From Dehalococcoidia bacterium UBA1151 (GTDB lineage: Bacteria; Chloroflexota; Dehalococcoidia; Lucifugimonadales; Lucifugimonadaceae), in contig DBZV01000170.1 of assembly GCA_002311865.1 (NCBI GenBank), positions 410-8,706 of the forward strand: DNA of 8,297 nt. The letters are read 5' to 3'. The notes beneath the pieces are model-generated. The model saw only the letters and a program-made list of their open reading frames with translations. It did not search any database and was not told where the DNA came from. A program made the translations under genes and the position numbers. Shown here one piece after another: positions 5,357 to 8,297 of this stretch. Position 1 is the first letter of the stretch, and each line of letters opens with the position of its first letter.

Positions 5357-7360
5357 CTATCCAGCCCGGCTGGTAAACCAATCCCAGCGCTCCCCAGCCC
5401 GACTAACGCACCTGTCGACATCAAACTCAAGAATTTCCCGCTGCTCAACCAGTACCTCGGCAGCTGAGCGCACCTGCTCCAGGTACTGCTCCTTACCGTC
5501 ATATCGCTCCTGAATAGACATGCGAGGATCTGCTGAATCGACTCTTTCCTCCCTTGTCAGCGGGAACGGCAGCGTGGAGCCAGTGAGACCGCCCGTTAGG
5601 CCGATAACCTGTTCAGGCGCGCCCATCGTCGGGTGCCGCAGGTTCCACGGAGTAGACGTAGCGAGCGGCACCAGGATGTCGGGCAACATCAACCCTGCGA
5701 TCTCGTTGCCATCAACGTCCACATCGGAGACTATTGCGCCGTATGACTTGCCCGGCACTGGAGGCAATGTACGTGTGAGTGTCTCGTCATCGTTGCGACC
5801 AAAATCGATGCGCTTGGGTATTGGAATGTGCGGCGGGCGGTTTGAGTTTGGAATGGCGTCAAACTTCGCCGAAACCTGCTCCGCGGTCAACCCGGTCTCA
5901 TCATCGAGCCGTGGGTACTGGCTCTCCAGCGGCGCAATCCCGTTCGCTGCCCACTGGTGCAAGTTCGCCAGCTGTGCGCGCATTAGAGGCGCATAGTCGA
6001 TGGAGTTGACCAGGTTCTGACCGCGCAAGTTATCGGCACTCCGCCTGTCGGTCGGAGGCCAATCACCATGACCATGTTGGCAGCCGGCCAGCGCATATAT
6101 ACGTGCGTTCGGTGGCGGGTCGATATCGGCCGTCGCATCCGGGTCGGTATGCACCAATGAGGCATCAGACCGCCAGTATTCCGCCGCAGTGTTCGAAAAA
6201 AAGACTTTCAACTGCGAGTTGCGGTCGGCTAACCGCTGCATCAGCGCGCCGCGCTCCTCAGTGACCGGATCGATCGATTCGCCCGGTGTGAACGGGAAGA
6301 GTTGTGCCATCATCGTCGGCAGATCCTTGGATGGCTGCCCAAAGCGCTGATTGAACTCACCTCGCATGCCGCCCGGCACGTGAGGAATGATTCCATCGAA
6401 CGCCTCCCTGCCCTCTTCATCCAAGTTCAGATCGAGGTAGATGAAGTTGCGAAGGAATCGGCCCGACTGCGAGACACCAAACCCATAGGCATGCTCGATA
6501 TGCCCGACACAGAGATTGCCTTCTGATTCTGTGCCGTACTTGAGCCAGGAGATGGAGTCTCGCATCGCCAGGAAGCCAAGTCCCATCACCGGCGCGCCAA
6601 CGGTCGTGTAGGTGAGCTGGTACATCAGTCCGGGATCAAAACCATCGTCTTTGGTGACGTAGCTGGGGTCTCCCACGTACTCTCCATCAACGACGCGCCC
6701 GAATCGCCACTGGTCTCTGGATATCGCGGTCGGTTCTGAATCCGGCTGATCCCGCACCGTCATCAGCGCATCAGGCTGATCCATCTCCAGCACTGGGTGC
6801 GGTGTGTGATCACGGTCCGACAGCATAAAGTTGTTGACATGCTCCATAGCCTGGAACTGGCTGAATATTTTTCCTGTGAGGCGACGCCCATCCGAATCCA
6901 TCGCCTCAGGCACGGTCAACCGGAGCAACGCCTGGAATGGCGGCACATCGGCCTGCCATCCAGTCCACATGACCGTGTAGCCTTGCTCCATAAGCCAGCC
7001 ATGGCCGATCTCGATCTCCTCGAGGCGCGCCGTCTCATACGTCACTTTCTGAGAGGGGGCATTATTGAACTGCCCGAGAGCTATCTTGCGCCCCCGGTTT
7101 AGCACATCAAAGAGTAGGCAACCGTTTCCATTTGCGGGTTCGACTGGCTTGAGAATGATGACATCAGAAGAGAACTCAACCCTCCCCGCCGCGTTCGTTT
7201 GAGCGAGGTCGATATCGCCTACGCGATTGTTGGCTTCATGGGCCGGGTCGACGTCAAAAAAAAGCTTTCCCCGAAGCTCTTCATACTCTCCAACCTCAGC
7301 GAACGATTTTCTACCCGCGAGCGGTCGTCGCAGCTCAAGTTCAAATTTTGTTACAGGCAA
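5357..7360 (-). CDS. Large alpha/beta hydrolase domain-containing protein (PF20091-like)
   Basis: The 667-aa product fits the long alpha/beta-hydrolase family known as Abhydrolase_10. The nucleophile motif is YGFGVSQSGRFLRNF with Ser297 as likely nucleophile (G-V-S-Q-S-G). NTAAEYWRSDASLVHTD (390-406) is a candidate region for the acid (Glu394), and LAGCQHGHGD (424-433) for the catalytic His (429 or 431). The N-terminal part FELELRRPLAGRKSF and GKLFFDVDPAHEANNRVGDIDLA is also typical. Reaction is presumably hydrolysis of an ester, thioester or lactone; substrate unknown. Start is TTG at 7360, supported by TAGGAA (7375-7370) 9 nt upstream, which overlaps the TAG stop of the TPP enzyme gene, so translation is probably coupled. 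No obvious signal peptide is seen, so the enzyme is probably cytoplasmic. Intact throughout. Confidence 0.9.
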   Translation of the reverse strand: MPVTKFELELRRPLAGRKSFAEVGEYEELRGKLFFDVDPAHEANNRVGDIDLAQTNAAGRVEFSSDVIILKPVEPANGNGCLLFDVLNRGRKIALGQFNNAPSQKVTYETARLEEIEIGHGWLMEQGYTVMWTGWQADVPPFQALLRLTVPEAMDSDGRRLTGKIFSQFQAMEHVNNFMLSDRDHTPHPVLEMDQPDALMTVRDQPDSEPTAISRDQWRFGRVVDGEYVGDPSYVTKDDGFDPGLMYQLTYTTVGAPVMGLGFLAMRDSISWLKYGTESEGNLCVGHIEHAYGFGVSQSGRFLRNFIYLDLNLDEEGREAFDGIIPHVPGGMRGEFNQRFGQPSKDLPTMMAQLFPFTPGESIDPVTEERGALMQRLADRNSQLKVFFSNTAAEYWRSDASLVHTDPDATADIDPPPNARIYALAGCQHGHGDWPPTDRRSADNLRGQNLVNSIDYAPLMRAQLANLHQWAANGIAPLESQYPRLDDETGLTAEQVSAKFDAIPNSNRPPHIPIPKRIDFGRNDDETLTRTLPPVPGKSYGAIVSDVDVDGNEIAGLMLPDILVPLATSTPWNLRHPTMGAPEQVIGLTGGLTGSTLPFPLTREERVDSADPRMSIQERYDGKEQYLEQVRSAAEVLVEQREILEFDVDRCVSRAGERWDWFTSRAG

Positions 7361-7372
7361 TGCTTGATGTTC

Positions 7373-8297
7373 CTAGCCGTGGGAGCCGAGTTTGCGTGAG
7401 ATGGCAGCTTCAGCAACCGGGCTGATGATCTGGCCAATGTCAACGTTTACGAGGGCGGGCTTGCCCGCTCCAAATGCGCGCTTTAGCGCCGGGCGGAGTT
7501 CGGCCTCGCTAGTCACATGCTCGCCATGCGCACCAAGACCCTGCGCCATGATATCGTAACGCTGGGGCAGCAGATCGGTCCACACCGGTTTCCCGTAGAG
7601 GCCTTTCTGGATCTGCCAATCGATGCCCCAGATCGCGTTGTTGCCAAGTACCGTAACAACGTTCAGGCCATGCCTGACCGCGGTATCGATCTCCATGCCA
7701 TTGAAGCCAATCGAGCCATCGCCAGTGACACAGATCACGCGCTTATCAGGAAACGCAGCCTGCGCCCCGAGCGCATATGGAAGCGACACACCAATCATTC
7801 CAAAACTACTCACGTATAGCCATGTCGATGGCTTATTGCACTTGAACGACGCCCGGAAGAAGTGAGCATAGTCGCCCCCATCGAAAGAGATGATCGTATA
7901 GTCGTCAGCGAACTCGTGGAGTGCCTGACTGACATTGCTGGGATGCATCGGACCTTCGTCTATTGCCAGCGCGTCGATGCCAAGCCTGAACTCATCGGCA
8001 GATGCCTTTAGCGACCCTGCCCAGGACTCATCCTGCCACGAGTGCGTCCTCGCCTCATCGGCAAGCTGGGTAACGATTGGGCCAACGTCGCCGGCGATGC
8101 CAACAGTGACCGAGCGTGCCCGGCCTATGTCCGCGGGCGATGGGTCAACGAAGATGAACTTGGCCTCACTGGCGAAAGGCGGTGCTCCACCGTATCCCCA
8201 CGTGTAATCTAGCTTTTGCCCCAAGAGCAGCACTACGTCCGCCTCACCAATGCGCTGCGCGGCGCCGTTCAACGGCAGGTACCCGAATCCTGCACAG
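7373..8297 (-). CDS. Thiamine-diphosphate-dependent enzyme (acetolactate synthase/benzoylformate decarboxylase superfamily), 5' end cut by the window edge
   Basis: About 308 codons of the C-terminal half are present. The frame stays open to 8297 (AGFGYLPLNGAAQRIGEADVV), so the start and the N-terminal Pyr domain lie outside; TTG 8272 is only an internal codon. The middle domain includes ADVVLLLGQKLDYTWGYG and VDPSPADIGRARSVTVGIAGDV. The PP domain carries the ThDP/Mg motif VTGDGSIGFNGMEI and NN 25 residues later (TVLGNNAIWG), followed by PALVNVDIG near the end. Members perform decarboxylation, C-C lyase or carboligation reactions (oxalyl-CoA decarboxylase, acetolactate synthase, benzaldehyde lyase types). 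The FDGGDYAHFF segment suggests a lyase-like or CoA-using subgroup rather than housekeeping AHAS, but this is a guess. Stop TAG (7375-7373) overlaps the SD of the hydrolase gene. The gene leads the operon within this window. Confidence 0.9.
   Translation of the reverse strand, partial: CAGFGYLPLNGAAQRIGEADVVLLLGQKLDYTWGYGGAPPFASEAKFIFVDPSPADIGRARSVTVGIAGDVGPIVTQLADEARTHSWQDESWAGSLKASADEFRLGIDALAIDEGPMHPSNVSQALHEFADDYTIISFDGGDYAHFFRASFKCNKPSTWLYVSSFGMIGVSLPYALGAQAAFPDKRVICVTGDGSIGFNGMEIDTAVRHGLNVVTVLGNNAIWGIDWQIQKGLYGKPVWTDLLPQRYDIMAQGLGAHGEHVTSEAELRPALKRAFGAGKPALVNVDIGQIISPVAEAAISRKLGSHG

Noticed and set aside
1..8297. CRISPR array, tRNA, rRNA, insertion sequence or prophage genes
   Set aside because: No spaced direct repeats, no tRNA cloverleaf, no rRNA segments and no transposase- or integrase-like proteins were seen on either strand.

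Overview
The window looks like ordinary chromosome from a moderately GC-rich, free-living bacterium. A nickel superoxide dismutase, an F420-dependent luciferase-like oxidoreductase, a large PF20091-type hydrolase and a thiamine-diphosphate lyase together recall marine Chloroflexota, especially the SAR202 group. That placement is an inference from gene content; no rRNA or marker gene is present.

Layout. (1) 1-570: monocistronic sodN (nickel SOD with the Ni-hook HCDIPC) with a good Shine-Dalgarno and a strong intrinsic terminator. (2) 571-4222, plus strand: a tightly packed four-gene operon. It holds a radical SAM protein resembling the archaeal tetraether-lipid-synthase (Tes) family, a SRPBCC/START-like protein, a class I SAM methyltransferase with ArsM/TrsM-like features, and a YjeF_N-type NAD(P)H-hydrate epimerase domain. 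Its leader (571-683) carries a long inverted repeat. (3) 4223-4468: a convergent gap almost filled by a large nested inverted repeat (4268-4428). (4) 4469-8297, minus strand: an operon transcribed right to left, made of a TPP enzyme (cut by the window edge), a 667-aa alpha/beta hydrolase and an LLM-class F420-dependent oxidoreductase, with gaps of only 12 and 15 nt.

The plus-strand operon is the most unusual part. A radical SAM enzyme, a probable hydrophobic-ligand-binding protein, a methyltransferase and a Rossmann-like YjeF_N protein are translationally linked, which suggests one pathway, perhaps lipid or other hydrophobic small-molecule modification. The operon is damaged as written. The radical SAM gene has an in-frame TAG inside its conserved N-terminal CPxC segment and no normal start codon upstream. 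The epimerase gene has a single-base frameshift. Six of the eight recognisable genes end in TAG, so reassignment of TAG as a sense codon is unlikely. Either the operon is decaying or the assembly has errors there.

The minus-strand operon is intact and fits a catabolic role: C-C bond cleavage or carboligation by a TPP enzyme, ester or acyl hydrolysis, and F420-dependent redox chemistry. The nickel SOD is an independent oxidative-stress unit; its maturation protease SodX is not in the window.
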